Of a DNA stretch of 64,000 nucleotides, positions 25,754 to 34,645 are shown piece after piece. The DNA is from Sphingomonas jatrophae (GTDB lineage: Bacteria; Pseudomonadota; Alphaproteobacteria; Sphingomonadales; Sphingomonadaceae), in the NCBI RefSeq assembly GCF_900113315.1, contig NZ_FOZG01000001.1, positions 744,001-808,000 on the forward strand. Direction: 5' to 3'. The position numbers and the translations under genes were made by a program. The notes beneath the pieces are model-generated. The model was given only the letters and a program-made list of their open reading frames with translations, had not been told where the DNA came from and ran no database searches. Within the stretch, counting starts at the first letter, position 1, and each line of letters starts with the position of its first letter.

Positions 25754-27448
25754 CTAGTCCGTGACGCCGGAGAGCACGTTTCCGGCCGAGGCGAAGGTCG
25801 GGCTGCGGCGAGCATCCGTGCCGTTAAACCACACCTTGTTGGCCGGATTAGGCGGTCCGAACGAGTCCGGATCCACCGCGGTCGGATCGACATGGCAGTG
25901 CCTGCTGCCCGGACCCAGGCTGATCCCGCCGCGAAACGAGGGGCCACCAGCGCCGATCACCACCGGCCGTACGATGCTGCGCACCAGCGCGCCGCAGGTG
26001 ATTGCGAATTCCGGGCTGGTCTTGCCCACATTGTTGATCTGCGGCTCCAGCACGAGCCCGCTCGCCTCGGTGACGACGACCGGCTTGCTGGCCTGGTGAA
26101 GCTTGGTGCCCTGCAGCCTGACTCCGCGGGTGCGTGACAGCCAGACCGATCCGTTGCGGAAATCGCCGTGGATCTGGCCCCCCGTCATCGTCACGAGCCC
26201 TGCACCGTCGAAGATCGCCACACCACGATCCCCGCCCGCGCCAGCGGCGTATATGTAGAGGTCGAGGATCTCGATCGACGCGCCCGACGTCATATCCAGA
26301 TCGATGCTGATCCCAGTGCCCGAACAGCCATCCAGGATCGCATTGCGGATGTGAAGATCGACCGTCTGCCCTGGATTCCGGAAGCCTGCCGCATCGAAAA
26401 TCATACCCGAGGCGATGCCGGCGGATTCGAACTGGTCGATGAAGCTATCGACGAACGCGCCTTGTGCGATCAGCCCGGCCGAGCCTTTGCCGCCGGAGCC
26501 CTGTCCAACGGCGAGGCAGCGGTTCATGTATAGCGATGCATTGCCGCCGGCGAAGCCGAAGCTGATCCGTCCATCGAGGAAGAAGCCGGCATAAATGTCG
26601 TTCGCTCGTGTCGCGCTCGACCGAGTGCGGATCGATAGACAGTCGTCCAGCTTCGAATAGACGATGCCGCCGATATAAAAGCCTAGGCAGCTTTCGCGGC
26701 TGATCACGTCACGCGCGGTGACGCGCTCCACATGTGCGATGCGCAGGCCCGCAGGGCTGCGGCGGAGATCTCCGCTGGGGTGCGGCGCGGGATCACCGTC
26801 GCGGATCAGTGTGACATTGCGGATGTGGATTTCGCGTGGGTAGCGGCTGTGATCGTGCGACGGCTGCTCGAACGTACCGATCAGCACGATATCGTCGCGC
26901 TGGACACCCGGTGCCTGCTGGCTGAGCACGATGCGCGTGCCCTGCCCCTGCTCTGCGGCTTCTCCCTGCACGCCCTGCACCGTCCGCCAGCTCTGCGCCA
27001 GGCGCAGCGTGCGCTTGTTGAAATAATCGGCTTGGGAGAGCTGCGTGACGGGGCACAGCGCGTAGCAGGCCTCAATCGCGGGTGCGCAATCCACCGCGCC
27101 ATTGTTAGGGATCGCGCCGAACCATTCGGGGCGGCCGTGCACGCCATCCCAAAGGCGGACATAATGGCCGCCCGAGGTGGGCACGAACAGGCCTTCCAAC
27201 GGGTCGCTCACGGGCGGCGGCCCGGAAGCTGCGCGAAACCAGCCTTCTCGTCCTGCCTCCGAAAGGTAGATCAACGCACCCACCGGCGGCAGGGTCAATC
27301 GGCGGAGCTGTTCGAGCGTCGGCAAGCTCAGAGTGCCCGCCTGAGGCACAGGCTGGCTCGTCGCAGTGCCCGGTGCGGACGATCCCACGGCGCCGAGGCT
27401 CGTCATCGCCGCCGCGCCCAACACCGCACGGCGTGGCAGTTCAACCAT
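25754..27448 (-). CDS. Tat-exported parallel beta-helix protein of the polysaccharide locus
   Basis: A 564-residue protein. The N-terminus VELPRRAVLGAAAMTSLGAV has a twin-arginine-like signal. The body from about 170 on is a run of short beta strands with stacked hydrophobic and Asn/Gly turns (for example NDIYAGFFLDGRISFG), typical of pectate-lyase-like right-handed beta-helices that bind or cleave polysaccharides. It is the last gene of the minus-strand exopolysaccharide operon, so it may be a polysaccharide lyase, epimerase or surface protein. No catalytic motif was recognised. Confidence 0.7.
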   Translation of the reverse strand: MVELPRRAVLGAAAMTSLGAVGSSAPGTATSQPVPQAGTLSLPTLEQLRRLTLPPVGALIYLSEAGREGWFRAASGPPPVSDPLEGLFVPTSGGHYVRLWDGVHGRPEWFGAIPNNGAVDCAPAIEACYALCPVTQLSQADYFNKRTLRLAQSWRTVQGVQGEAAEQGQGTRIVLSQQAPGVQRDDIVLIGTFEQPSHDHSRYPREIHIRNVTLIRDGDPAPHPSGDLRRSPAGLRIAHVERVTARDVISRESCLGFYIGGIVYSKLDDCLSIRTRSSATRANDIYAGFFLDGRISFGFAGGNASLYMNRCLAVGQGSGGKGSAGLIAQGAFVDSFIDQFESAGIASGMIFDAAGFRNPGQTVDLHIRNAILDGCSGTGISIDLDMTSGASIEILDLYIYAAGAGGDRGVAIFDGAGLVTMTGGQIHGDFRNGSVWLSRTRGVRLQGTKLHQASKPVVVTEASGLVLEPQINNVGKTSPEFAITCGALVRSIVRPVVIGAGGPSFRGGISLGPGSRHCHVDPTAVDPDSFGPPNPANKVWFNGTDARRSPTFASAGNVLSGVTD

Positions 27449-27513
27449 GTCTCTCTCCGATGCACAGTCCCTGCCTGACCCGAACGTCCCGCCGGGCGAA
27501 CCGTTGCTGTGGA

Positions 27514-27675
27514 TCAGCCGGTGGAGAGGCGGAAAGCACCCGCGAAATAGAGCACGATCGCGATAACGATAGACACAAGCGCGCAGACAACGATCATGTC
27601 CCAAATATCGCGCGCATGCCGGTTGCGTGCGTTCCGCTTCGCAGGGCTGGGATCCTCGGGAGAGGCGAACGGCAT
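27514..27675 (-). CDS. Small single-pass membrane protein
   Basis: A 53-residue protein with a charged N-terminus and one transmembrane helix (MIVVCALVSIVIAIVLYFAGA). Its ATG overlaps the stop of the upstream membrane glycosyltransferase as ATGA, so it is coupled to it. Function unknown; it could be an assembly or stability partner. Confidence 0.6.
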   Translation of the reverse strand: MPFASPEDPSPAKRNARNRHARDIWDMIVVCALVSIVIAIVLYFAGAFRLSTG

Positions 27676-29045
27676 CACGCTGTCTCCGTATTCGGCGCGC
27701 CGCCGGTAAGCAGCGGCAAATCGCGGCGGAAGCGCCAGCGGTCCTTCCAACCCTGCGTGCGGATGTCGCGCCACACCGCTCGCATCGTGGTGCAAGACAG
27801 CGAAGCAGCGATCAGCAGAATCAAGGCCGGTCGCAGGAAGGGGCCAATCGCCATGTGATAGGTGTAGAAGACTGGCCCGCTATTCAGGAATCCGCCTTGA
27901 AGGACGGTGAACAGCCGACCCAGATAGATGTCGCCTGACAGGGAGACGATATAGGCAGTGACGATCGCGATGCGGATGCCGCGGCCGCCGCGCCACGGCT
28001 CAAAGAACGTCAGCAACGTGATTAGTGCTTGGACATAGCCTCCCGCTTCCGAAGTGATCATCGCGATGCACCCGGCAAGGTTCACCAGCCGGTAGGTGGG
28101 CACCACTTCGGGTCGAAGCCACGCCGCGACGAAGGCAAGCACGATGAGGCCCTGCACCGAATGGGTGAGGAGCGGCAGCAGCATGGCGCCGAGTTCGACC
28201 AGATCGGACCCGCCGAGCTCGAGAATCGGAAAGCTCTGGCTGGTCAGCAGCGAGACGACCGGGACGTAGGTTGTCGCATACCACAGGTCGAGGAAGCTGG
28301 ACGGTTGCGAAGTCGCACCCGCCCAAGCAACGAGGTTGGTGATGATCTCCTTCGGCGTGCCCGCGCCCACCATCGCCCAGGTGGCGACGTAGACGGCAAT
28401 GACCGACAGCGTCGCCCCTTCGAACCAGCGCCACCGCCGACGCACCGCATAAGCGAACAGGGTGCCCACAAGGTAGATCTTGAAGTTGATCGACATGCCG
28501 ACGAACAGCATGCGCAGCCGCGCACTTTTCAAGAGCGGGCCGTGGCCAAGCAGATAGCAAGTGTAGCACGCCATCAGCAGATTGCCGCGTTCCAGCGCGT
28601 CCAGCATCGGCATGCCGGCGCAGACCACGAAAGAGCGGAATAGCGCGGTGCGGCGGTCGATTTTTAAGAAGGTCAGCCCGGTCAGGAAGATGTTGAGCAC
28701 GAACCAGCCGTGCATCGTGAACCGGCCCCAAAGATCACAATCGCGCGAGTACCAGCCCTCGTTTGCGACGTAACACGGACCCCACGTCAGTGGCTTGAGG
28801 TAGACGAACGAAATCGGTGGATAGAGCGTCGCCCAGGCATCGTATGCGCCGGGATTGTGCGCCCAGAAGGCGGTGTTGAACCAGTCCATCCACACGTCGA
28901 ACGATTGGTAGAAGAAGGGCTGCGGCAGGCCGCCGCGCACCAACAGCAACGCGATCGCGTAGCCGCCAGTAAGCAGCACGGCGAGGGCCAGCAGCGGCTC
29001 GATCCAGCGGTTCGCGCCGTCGTCGGGGAGCCAGCCCGTCTTCAC
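27675..29045 (-). CDS. Polytopic membrane protein, glycosyltransferase 87-like
   Basis: A 456-residue protein with roughly ten hydrophobic helices and a first periplasmic loop containing aromatic/acidic residues (FDVWMDWFNTAFW) and later LDALERGN. The pattern resembles GT87/GT-C polyprenyl-phosphate-sugar-dependent transferases. GTG start overlapping the gtrA-like stop. It probably adds a sugar to the polysaccharide on the periplasmic side using the lipid-linked donor made by the neighbouring GT2 and GtrA proteins. Family assignment is by topology and context. Confidence 0.65.
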   Translation of the reverse strand: MKTGWLPDDGANRWIEPLLALAVLLTGGYAIALLLVRGGLPQPFFYQSFDVWMDWFNTAFWAHNPGAYDAWATLYPPISFVYLKPLTWGPCYVANEGWYSRDCDLWGRFTMHGWFVLNIFLTGLTFLKIDRRTALFRSFVVCAGMPMLDALERGNLLMACYTCYLLGHGPLLKSARLRMLFVGMSINFKIYLVGTLFAYAVRRRWRWFEGATLSVIAVYVATWAMVGAGTPKEIITNLVAWAGATSQPSSFLDLWYATTYVPVVSLLTSQSFPILELGGSDLVELGAMLLPLLTHSVQGLIVLAFVAAWLRPEVVPTYRLVNLAGCIAMITSEAGGYVQALITLLTFFEPWRGGRGIRIAIVTAYIVSLSGDIYLGRLFTVLQGGFLNSGPVFYTYHMAIGPFLRPALILLIAASLSCTTMRAVWRDIRTQGWKDRWRFRRDLPLLTGGAPNTETA

Positions 29046-29479
29046 TGAGCCACCTTGCGCATGAAGACGACGTGCTTGAGCGCGAAATAGTTGATCAGCG
29101 AGGCGAAAAGGGTAGCGAGCGCGCCCGCGGCATAGGGCGATCGGATGAATAGGTCGAAGAAGGCGAGCAACGCCAAGTTCACCAGGTAATTGACGAGGTA
29201 AGCGAGGATGTAGCGGCCCGTTGACGCCTGCGCATCACGGAAGACGTGCTTACTGTAGGTCAGGTAGTTGAAGCACACGCCCGCTATCTGCGCGATGATC
29301 TGCGCCACATAGAGGTCGAGACCTAGCCAGACGAGCAGCGCGTAGGTGCCGAAGCCGAAGGCGGTGTTGACCAGCGCGGCCTGATAGAAACGGAACAGCT
29401 CCGCAAAGCGGCGCAGGCCGGTAGGCAGGGCAAGACCCACCTCACGCCTCGTCGGTGAAGTTGATGCGCTCACGCTCAA
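29042..29479 (-). CDS. GtrA family membrane protein
   Basis: A 145-residue protein with four transmembrane helices of the GtrA/DPMS family: FRFYQAALVNTAFGFGTYAL, GVCFNYLTYSKHVF and a C-terminal LINYFALKHVVF. GtrA-type proteins are thought to flip polyprenyl-phosphate-linked sugars. Start is TTG at 29479 or GTG at 29473, overlapping the end of the GT2 gene by about 30 bp. Confidence 0.85.
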   Translation of the reverse strand: MSVSASTSPTRREVGLALPTGLRRFAELFRFYQAALVNTAFGFGTYALLVWLGLDLYVAQIIAQIAGVCFNYLTYSKHVFRDAQASTGRYILAYLVNYLVNLALLAFFDLFIRSPYAAGALATLFASLINYFALKHVVFMRKVAQ

Positions 29480-30383
29480 TGACCAGCGGGGTTCGTCGCG
29501 TCCGTTCCGAGATCAGCCGGATCTGGTCGCCCATCAGCCCCAGGAAGATGAACAGGCCGCCGACCTGAGCCTGCGCGATCGCGCCAACGATCCATGGCCA
29601 CACCCGCCCGCCGAGCACGCCGGCAACGATCCCGGCCACCAGCAGCAGCAGGCTCGCCATGAGCATCAGCGCGCCAATGTGCAGCGGCACTCGCAACAGC
29701 CGCTTCGACATTCCCGCAAGACTGGATAGCGCGAACTCAAGGAGTGCGAAGAAGTTGTTGTTGGAAACGCCGCCCGCGCGTTCGGGACGAATATAGGAGA
29801 TGGTGTCGACGCTGTAGCCGGTCTCGACCAGCATGCCGCGGAAGAAGGGCTCCGGCTCCTGAATCTTCGCGACCGCCTGAACCACACGGCGATCATATAG
29901 CCCGAAGCCGGTGGCGTTCGGAATGATCGGATAGTCGCCGAACGTCGCCGCAGCCCAATAGGAGAAACGCCGGACGAGCCCCAGCTGGACCGAAGACTTT
30001 TCCGATTGGCGGACGCCTAGCACGATGTCGAAGCCCGAGCGCCAGCGTTCGACAAAGCGCGGCAGCAGTTCAGGCGGGTCCTGGAAATCAGCGCACATGT
30101 TGATCACCGCCCGGCCACGCGCCTGATAGATGCCGTGGGTCGGCGATCGCATTTGTCCGAAATTGCGCGCGTTGACGATCAACTTGACGCGTGGATCACG
30201 CGCGCAGAGATCTTTCAGCAGTTCCACGGTGCGGTCGTCGGAATGATTGTCGATGAAGATCAGCTCAAACGTGTCGCCGATGCGCTCCATCTCGCCGATC
30301 ACCGCCGCAGCGATCGGCAACGCATTCTCTTCCTCGTTCCGCGTCGGGATGACGACGGAGAAAACCGGATCCGCTTGGCTCAT
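29442..30383 (-). CDS. GT2 glycosyltransferase, GtrB/DPM1-like
   Basis: A 313-residue enzyme: GT-A fold with VFSVVIPTRNEEENA, ELIFIDNHSDDRTVE and MCADFQDPPELL (DXD-like), and two C-terminal transmembrane helices. This arrangement is that of enzymes making polyprenyl-phosphate-hexose from a nucleotide sugar. With the GtrA and GT87-like genes it forms a lipid-linked sugar addition module. The ATG overlaps the Wzz-like stop by four bases. Confidence 0.9.
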   Translation of the reverse strand: MSQADPVFSVVIPTRNEEENALPIAAAVIGEMERIGDTFELIFIDNHSDDRTVELLKDLCARDPRVKLIVNARNFGQMRSPTHGIYQARGRAVINMCADFQDPPELLPRFVERWRSGFDIVLGVRQSEKSSVQLGLVRRFSYWAAATFGDYPIIPNATGFGLYDRRVVQAVAKIQEPEPFFRGMLVETGYSVDTISYIRPERAGGVSNNNFFALLEFALSSLAGMSKRLLRVPLHIGALMLMASLLLLVAGIVAGVLGGRVWPWIVGAIAQAQVGGLFIFLGLMGDQIRLISERTRRTPLVIERERINFTDEA

Positions 30384-31486
30384 CGCGCCGGGCTCAGGTT
30401 GCGCCGCGGATCGCCGAGTGGGGGGCGCATGAGATAGAATTCCATCGCACCCGCCAGCAGGACAATGAGAATGAAGAGGCCTGCCGGTATAGTGCGGAAC
30501 TGCCGCGCACTGTCGACATAAGGCTCTTCGAGCACACGCACGCTGCTCGTCGAAGTCAGATCCTCGACAGCCGCGCCCTCAAGATAACGCCGATAGCCCT
30601 CATAGAGACCGCGCGCGATGTTGAGCTCACGCTCAAGATCCTGCACCTGCGTCGACTGCACCACGACACGATTGACCGAGTCCGGATCGTTGGCGTCAAG
30701 ACTTTGCGCCTCGGCAAGCTGGCGGCGGATCGCCTGAATTTCGGCGATGATCCGGCGGACCGACATATTCTCGTCCGTCGCGAAAGCGCGGGCAGCGTTC
30801 AGCTCGACCTCGCGCGCCTTCAGTTCAGCCTGAAGCGTAGGAATGCGCGCACCGATGGCGCCGATCGAAGGCCCGGGCTGCGAGTAGCGCGTGCGGCGGC
30901 GGAAGCTGTCATAAGCCGCCTGCGCGCGATCCAGCCGCTGACGCGACGAGCGGACCAGGTTGACCAGCACATCACGCTTGTAGGCGGTCTGATTGCGCGC
31001 AATGCGAGCCAGCTGGAACCGAGTAGCCTGCGTAAAACTGCGCACCAAATCGAGGCCAAGTTTCGCATCGGTCAGCTTGGACTCAACCTGAATGATGCCA
31101 CCGCGGAGCGACCGGATCTCAACGTTGGACACCAGCCACCGATCGATCGCCAGTGGATCGCTCATGTTGAGCCGCTTCGGCAGATCCAGATCTGCCGCGA
31201 CAGCCCGGCGAACGCCCTGAGAGCGCGCGACCTTGAGGCTGATCTCCACCGCCGCCTGCGAACCGAACACGCTTGCGCCCGCACCGAGCTGTCCCAGCGC
31301 GCCCTGCAAGCCCAGGCTCGACGGATCCGTCGGAGTGAGCGAGGAGGCGGTGCGATACAGCCGTGGGAACAATGCCAGCACGGCAAAGATCACCGCCAGG
31401 ACGAATAAAATCGCCCGACGCCGCCAAGGATTGGCAAACCATGAACTCACGGTGAGATTGCCGATGATCGAGCGCGGCGGCGTCAC
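30380..31486 (-). CDS. Wzz/GNVR-type polysaccharide chain-length or export co-polymerase
   Basis: A 368-residue inner-membrane protein with one helix near the N-terminus (RAILFVLAVIFAVLALF), a long periplasmic coiled-coil region (about 150-300) and a C-terminal helix (AGLFILIVLLAGAMEFYLM). There is no fused tyrosine-kinase domain. GTG start overlapping the SLBB stop as GTGA. This type works with the outer-membrane SLBB protein to set chain length or drive export. Confidence 0.85.
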   Translation of the reverse strand: MTPPRSIIGNLTVSSWFANPWRRRAILFVLAVIFAVLALFPRLYRTASSLTPTDPSSLGLQGALGQLGAGASVFGSQAAVEISLKVARSQGVRRAVAADLDLPKRLNMSDPLAIDRWLVSNVEIRSLRGGIIQVESKLTDAKLGLDLVRSFTQATRFQLARIARNQTAYKRDVLVNLVRSSRQRLDRAQAAYDSFRRRTRYSQPGPSIGAIGARIPTLQAELKAREVELNAARAFATDENMSVRRIIAEIQAIRRQLAEAQSLDANDPDSVNRVVVQSTQVQDLERELNIARGLYEGYRRYLEGAAVEDLTSTSSVRVLEEPYVDSARQFRTIPAGLFILIVLLAGAMEFYLMRPPLGDPRRNLSPAR

Positions 31487-33513
31487 TGTGAGACCGCAAC
31501 GACGGTGGCGGCGGTCAGACCCATCTGGAACACCAATGAACTGAACTGCAGGATGCGTGAGAGCAAGGAGGATGACTGGCTGCGCACGGGCACGAAGATC
31601 ACGTCCCCCGGATAGACGTAGCTGCGCAGCGCGCCGCGCTTGGCTGAAATAACGTCACCGCTGGCGCGGACGACGAAGATCTGGCCGCGATCGGCCGCCC
31701 GCAGCGCGCCGCCGGCACGATCGATATAATCGCGGACGCGGACCGGCTGCGTGCCCTCGATCAGGAACGAGGCAGGCCGCTGTACCGCGCCGAATACGCC
31801 CACTGTCGTCGGACGCGCCGGGATGAAGATCCGGTCGCTATTCTCCAGCAGCAGCTCGCCTGGCAGTCGCGTGTCGGCGATCCCGACGTTCATCACGACA
31901 CGCCCATCCGGCTCCACCCGACGGAGCCGTTCCAAAACCGCCTGTGCAGCCGCGAGCTGCTGCGCACGCACACCGGCATCAGTGGTGGTGTCGCTGGTCA
32001 GCGGCGCGGAGGTGAGCGTCAACTCGAACTGTTCCAGCGCCTCCCGATAGCTTTGCCGCTGCTGCTGCTGAACCGATTGGCGCTCAAGCTTGGTGCCGTA
32101 GATGAACGCGCGCGATGTTGTTCCACCCGCCACCGCAAGCACCTGCTCAAGCCTGGTGTTGGCCGGCACGTAGTAATTGCCCGGCTTGTTCACCTCGCCC
32201 TCGATTCGAACGACCACCGACTGACGCTCCAGCGGTCGCGTCAGCGTGCCGCTCGACAAAACCTGCACGATGTCGCCGCCTTCCACCGGGGTGGACGCGA
32301 GTTGTTGCCGCGACACTTCCGAAGCGCCGATAGTGTCCTTGTTCGACAAGCGGTTCAGGATGACGCGGCTCTGATCTGCGAGGACGCCGGGATTACCCGC
32401 ATAGCGCAACAGCGCGTCTAGCGACTCTCCTGGCTTGGCTTCGTAAATCGCCTCTGAGTTCACGCTGCCGCTGATTGCCACCTGCGGGCCAACCGCGGGG
32501 ATGAACAGCACGTCCTCGTTCTGAAGCGTGACGTCCTTCGACTTGTCGCCGCCGCGGATGAAGTCATACAGATCGAACGAGGAGACGAGCTGGCCGTCGC
32601 GATACAGCATCACGGAACGGAAGCTGCCGCCGGCCGAAGGGCCGCCGGCGGCGAGTACCGCATTCACCATCGTCGACAGGCTGCTGACCGTGTACGCGCC
32701 GGGGTTGTTCGCGAACCCGGTGACATAGACGCGCACGCCGCGCAGCCGCGTGACGGTCGCCACGACGCGGAAATCGACATATTGCCGGCCGACTGCAGCG
32801 CTGATCGCATCACGCAGGCCAGAATAAGGCAGACCGGCAACGCGGATCGCGCCCACACGCGGAATGAAGATGCGTCCGTTGGTATCGATCTCGGCGTCGA
32901 TCCGCCCTTCGATCGAACCCGTCAGGCCGACGAATATGCGGTCGCCGGGCTGGAGAATGTAGCCGGGCGGCACGGTGGCAGTCGCCGCGGTGGCGAAATC
33001 GCGCGAGCCGGGAACGAGAAGATCCGCGCCAAAGCGCGGCAGCGCCCGGCCGATCGCGCGTTCGACATAGGTCTCGAACTCGCTCGGCGGGGCCGGGCGG
33101 CGGGTCTGGGTCTCGGTCGCGGTCTGCTCACCAGATCGGCGATCGCGCAATAAGGAACCGCGGCTCGTCCGCTCGTCGCCATCCTGACTGATCAGGGACT
33201 CGCGATCAGTGATCTCTACCGGCTCAAGCCGCGTGGCCGCCTGCTGCGCACTCGCATTGGCAGCCTGAGCGGCGACCGCCGCCTGCGCCTGTGCCTGTGC
33301 CTGAGAGCTGTAAGGATCAAGCGGCGAGCCTGCCGGCGTGGAACGATCCGGCTGCTGGTAGAAGGATTGCGCGTAAAGTGACGCAGGTGTCGCCGCGACC
33401 ATCGCCGCAAGTGCGCTCCAGCCGCTTGTCACCGCCAGCACACGGCGGGTCCGCCCGGCCCGGGGCACGCCGGGACGGATCGACTGGGGTTCCACGGTAA
33501 AGCTGCCTGCCAC
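31483..33513 (-). CDS. SLBB-domain polysaccharide export protein (Wza-like)
   Basis: A 676-residue envelope protein: a Poly_export domain near 170-260 (GYILQPGDRIFVGLTG, DTNGRIFIPRVGAIRVAGL) followed by several SLBB repeats (VYVTGFANNPGAYTV, VRIEGEVNKPGNYYVPAN, GVFGAVQRPASFLIEG) and a hydrophobic C-terminus. A Gln/Ala-rich low-complexity segment lies near 70-95. GTG start at 33513; no lipobox, unlike E. coli Wza. The 117 bp upstream before the SDR gene hold no gene, so a promoter may be there. Confidence 0.9.
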   Translation of the reverse strand: MAGSFTVEPQSIRPGVPRAGRTRRVLAVTSGWSALAAMVAATPASLYAQSFYQQPDRSTPAGSPLDPYSSQAQAQAQAAVAAQAANASAQQAATRLEPVEITDRESLISQDGDERTSRGSLLRDRRSGEQTATETQTRRPAPPSEFETYVERAIGRALPRFGADLLVPGSRDFATAATATVPPGYILQPGDRIFVGLTGSIEGRIDAEIDTNGRIFIPRVGAIRVAGLPYSGLRDAISAAVGRQYVDFRVVATVTRLRGVRVYVTGFANNPGAYTVSSLSTMVNAVLAAGGPSAGGSFRSVMLYRDGQLVSSFDLYDFIRGGDKSKDVTLQNEDVLFIPAVGPQVAISGSVNSEAIYEAKPGESLDALLRYAGNPGVLADQSRVILNRLSNKDTIGASEVSRQQLASTPVEGGDIVQVLSSGTLTRPLERQSVVVRIEGEVNKPGNYYVPANTRLEQVLAVAGGTTSRAFIYGTKLERQSVQQQQRQSYREALEQFELTLTSAPLTSDTTTDAGVRAQQLAAAQAVLERLRRVEPDGRVVMNVGIADTRLPGELLLENSDRIFIPARPTTVGVFGAVQRPASFLIEGTQPVRVRDYIDRAGGALRAADRGQIFVVRASGDVISAKRGALRSYVYPGDVIFVPVRSQSSSLLSRILQFSSLVFQMGLTAATVVAVSQ

Positions 33514-33630
33514 TGAAAGAACTCTCGTTTAAGGAACGCTAGGCGAGCCCACTCCATAAGAGCGAGCTCACCAGGAGCCCGGCCCGACCGAGATAGGGCA
33601 TTGCCCCCCTGCGCGCGCCTTTCGTTCCTG

Positions 33631-34635
33631 TTATCTGCCTTTGCCACTATCAGAAGCACCGGCCGCCGCAAGCGGCTCCGCACTGCCGACGCGGCGAACG
33701 ACATCGTCAATCGCGCTCTCCAGATCGTAGGCGAGCGCGAGGCCCAGCGCCTCGCGCGCCTTGGCAATCGAAGGAACGTAGCGATCCTCGCCCGGCTCAC
33801 TCCACGCGGGCACCAGTGCCGGGACACCACAACGCCGCGCGACCGCCTCCGCCGCATCGCCCATCGTCACCGCTTCATCGGATCCAACATTCCAGGTCGG
33901 ACAATGCAAATCCGCCGCGGCGGCGATAGTGAGAAGCCACACCACCAGATCGTCCGCATGCATGTAGCTGCGGTAAACGGGCTTCCGAGCATTCACCCGG
34001 ACAGGACGGCCGGCAAGGCCATCGGCGAGGAAATTACCGATTGCGAAATGTTGGTCGCGCGGCAGATGAACGCCGACGAACGCGAAGCAGCGCGCGACGG
34101 AGGTCCGAATGCCATGTTCCCCGAGCGCCGCGATGCGCGCCTCCGCCAGCCGCTTCGCCTCGGCATAATCGCGCTTGTAGGCGACAAGGCCGCTCGCCTC
34201 GCCCGGGTCGAACGTCTCGGGCAGGAGATCAAGTTCTGGCGGCTGCTGACCGTAGACCGCGCCCGAGCTGGTGTAGATGATGCGGCTGTCCGCATGGCAG
34301 GCGCGCGCGATCCGGGCGTAATTGTCGATCGCGGCGAGGATGTTCGCCCGTTCACCGAGCGGATCGTCGATATAGCGTTGTGCGTCCGTCGTACTTGCCG
34401 CGTGGATGACGTAATCGGCAAAGGGCAGCGACGCCGCAGTGCCGACATCGGCGTTGATCAGCTCAACCCCTGCCCCTACCAGCGACGGATGCGTGACACT
34501 CAGCCGCGATGCAGACCGCGCGACAACCAGAATGCGGTCAATCGCCCAGGGTGCGAGGAAACCTCGGGCGAAGGCATCCAGGATCGATTTCCCGAAGAAG
34601 CCCGATCCTCCGATGACCATCAGCGACCGGGACAT
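33631..34635 (-). CDS. NAD-dependent epimerase/reductase (extended SDR), possible YerF-like
   Basis: A 334-residue SDR. The nucleotide-binding motif is GGSGFFGKS at the N-terminus, the active site has TSSGAVYG and Tyr-x3-Lys in YAEAK, and NVGSDEAVT near 245 is typical of nucleotide-sugar SDRs. It starts 10 bp after the thiamine enzyme. In the yersiniose pathway an SDR (YerF) reduces the branch added by YerE; an equally possible role is C4-ketoreduction of a CDP-dideoxyhexose (abequose/paratose synthase type). Confidence 0.8.
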   Translation of the reverse strand: MSRSLMVIGGSGFFGKSILDAFARGFLAPWAIDRILVVARSASRLSVTHPSLVGAGVELINADVGTAASLPFADYVIHAASTTDAQRYIDDPLGERANILAAIDNYARIARACHADSRIIYTSSGAVYGQQPPELDLLPETFDPGEASGLVAYKRDYAEAKRLAEARIAALGEHGIRTSVARCFAFVGVHLPRDQHFAIGNFLADGLAGRPVRVNARKPVYRSYMHADDLVVWLLTIAAAADLHCPTWNVGSDEAVTMGDAAEAVARRCGVPALVPAWSEPGEDRYVPSIAKAREALGLALAYDLESAIDDVVRRVGSAEPLAAAGASDSGKGR

Positions 34636-34645
34636 GTCGTGTTCC

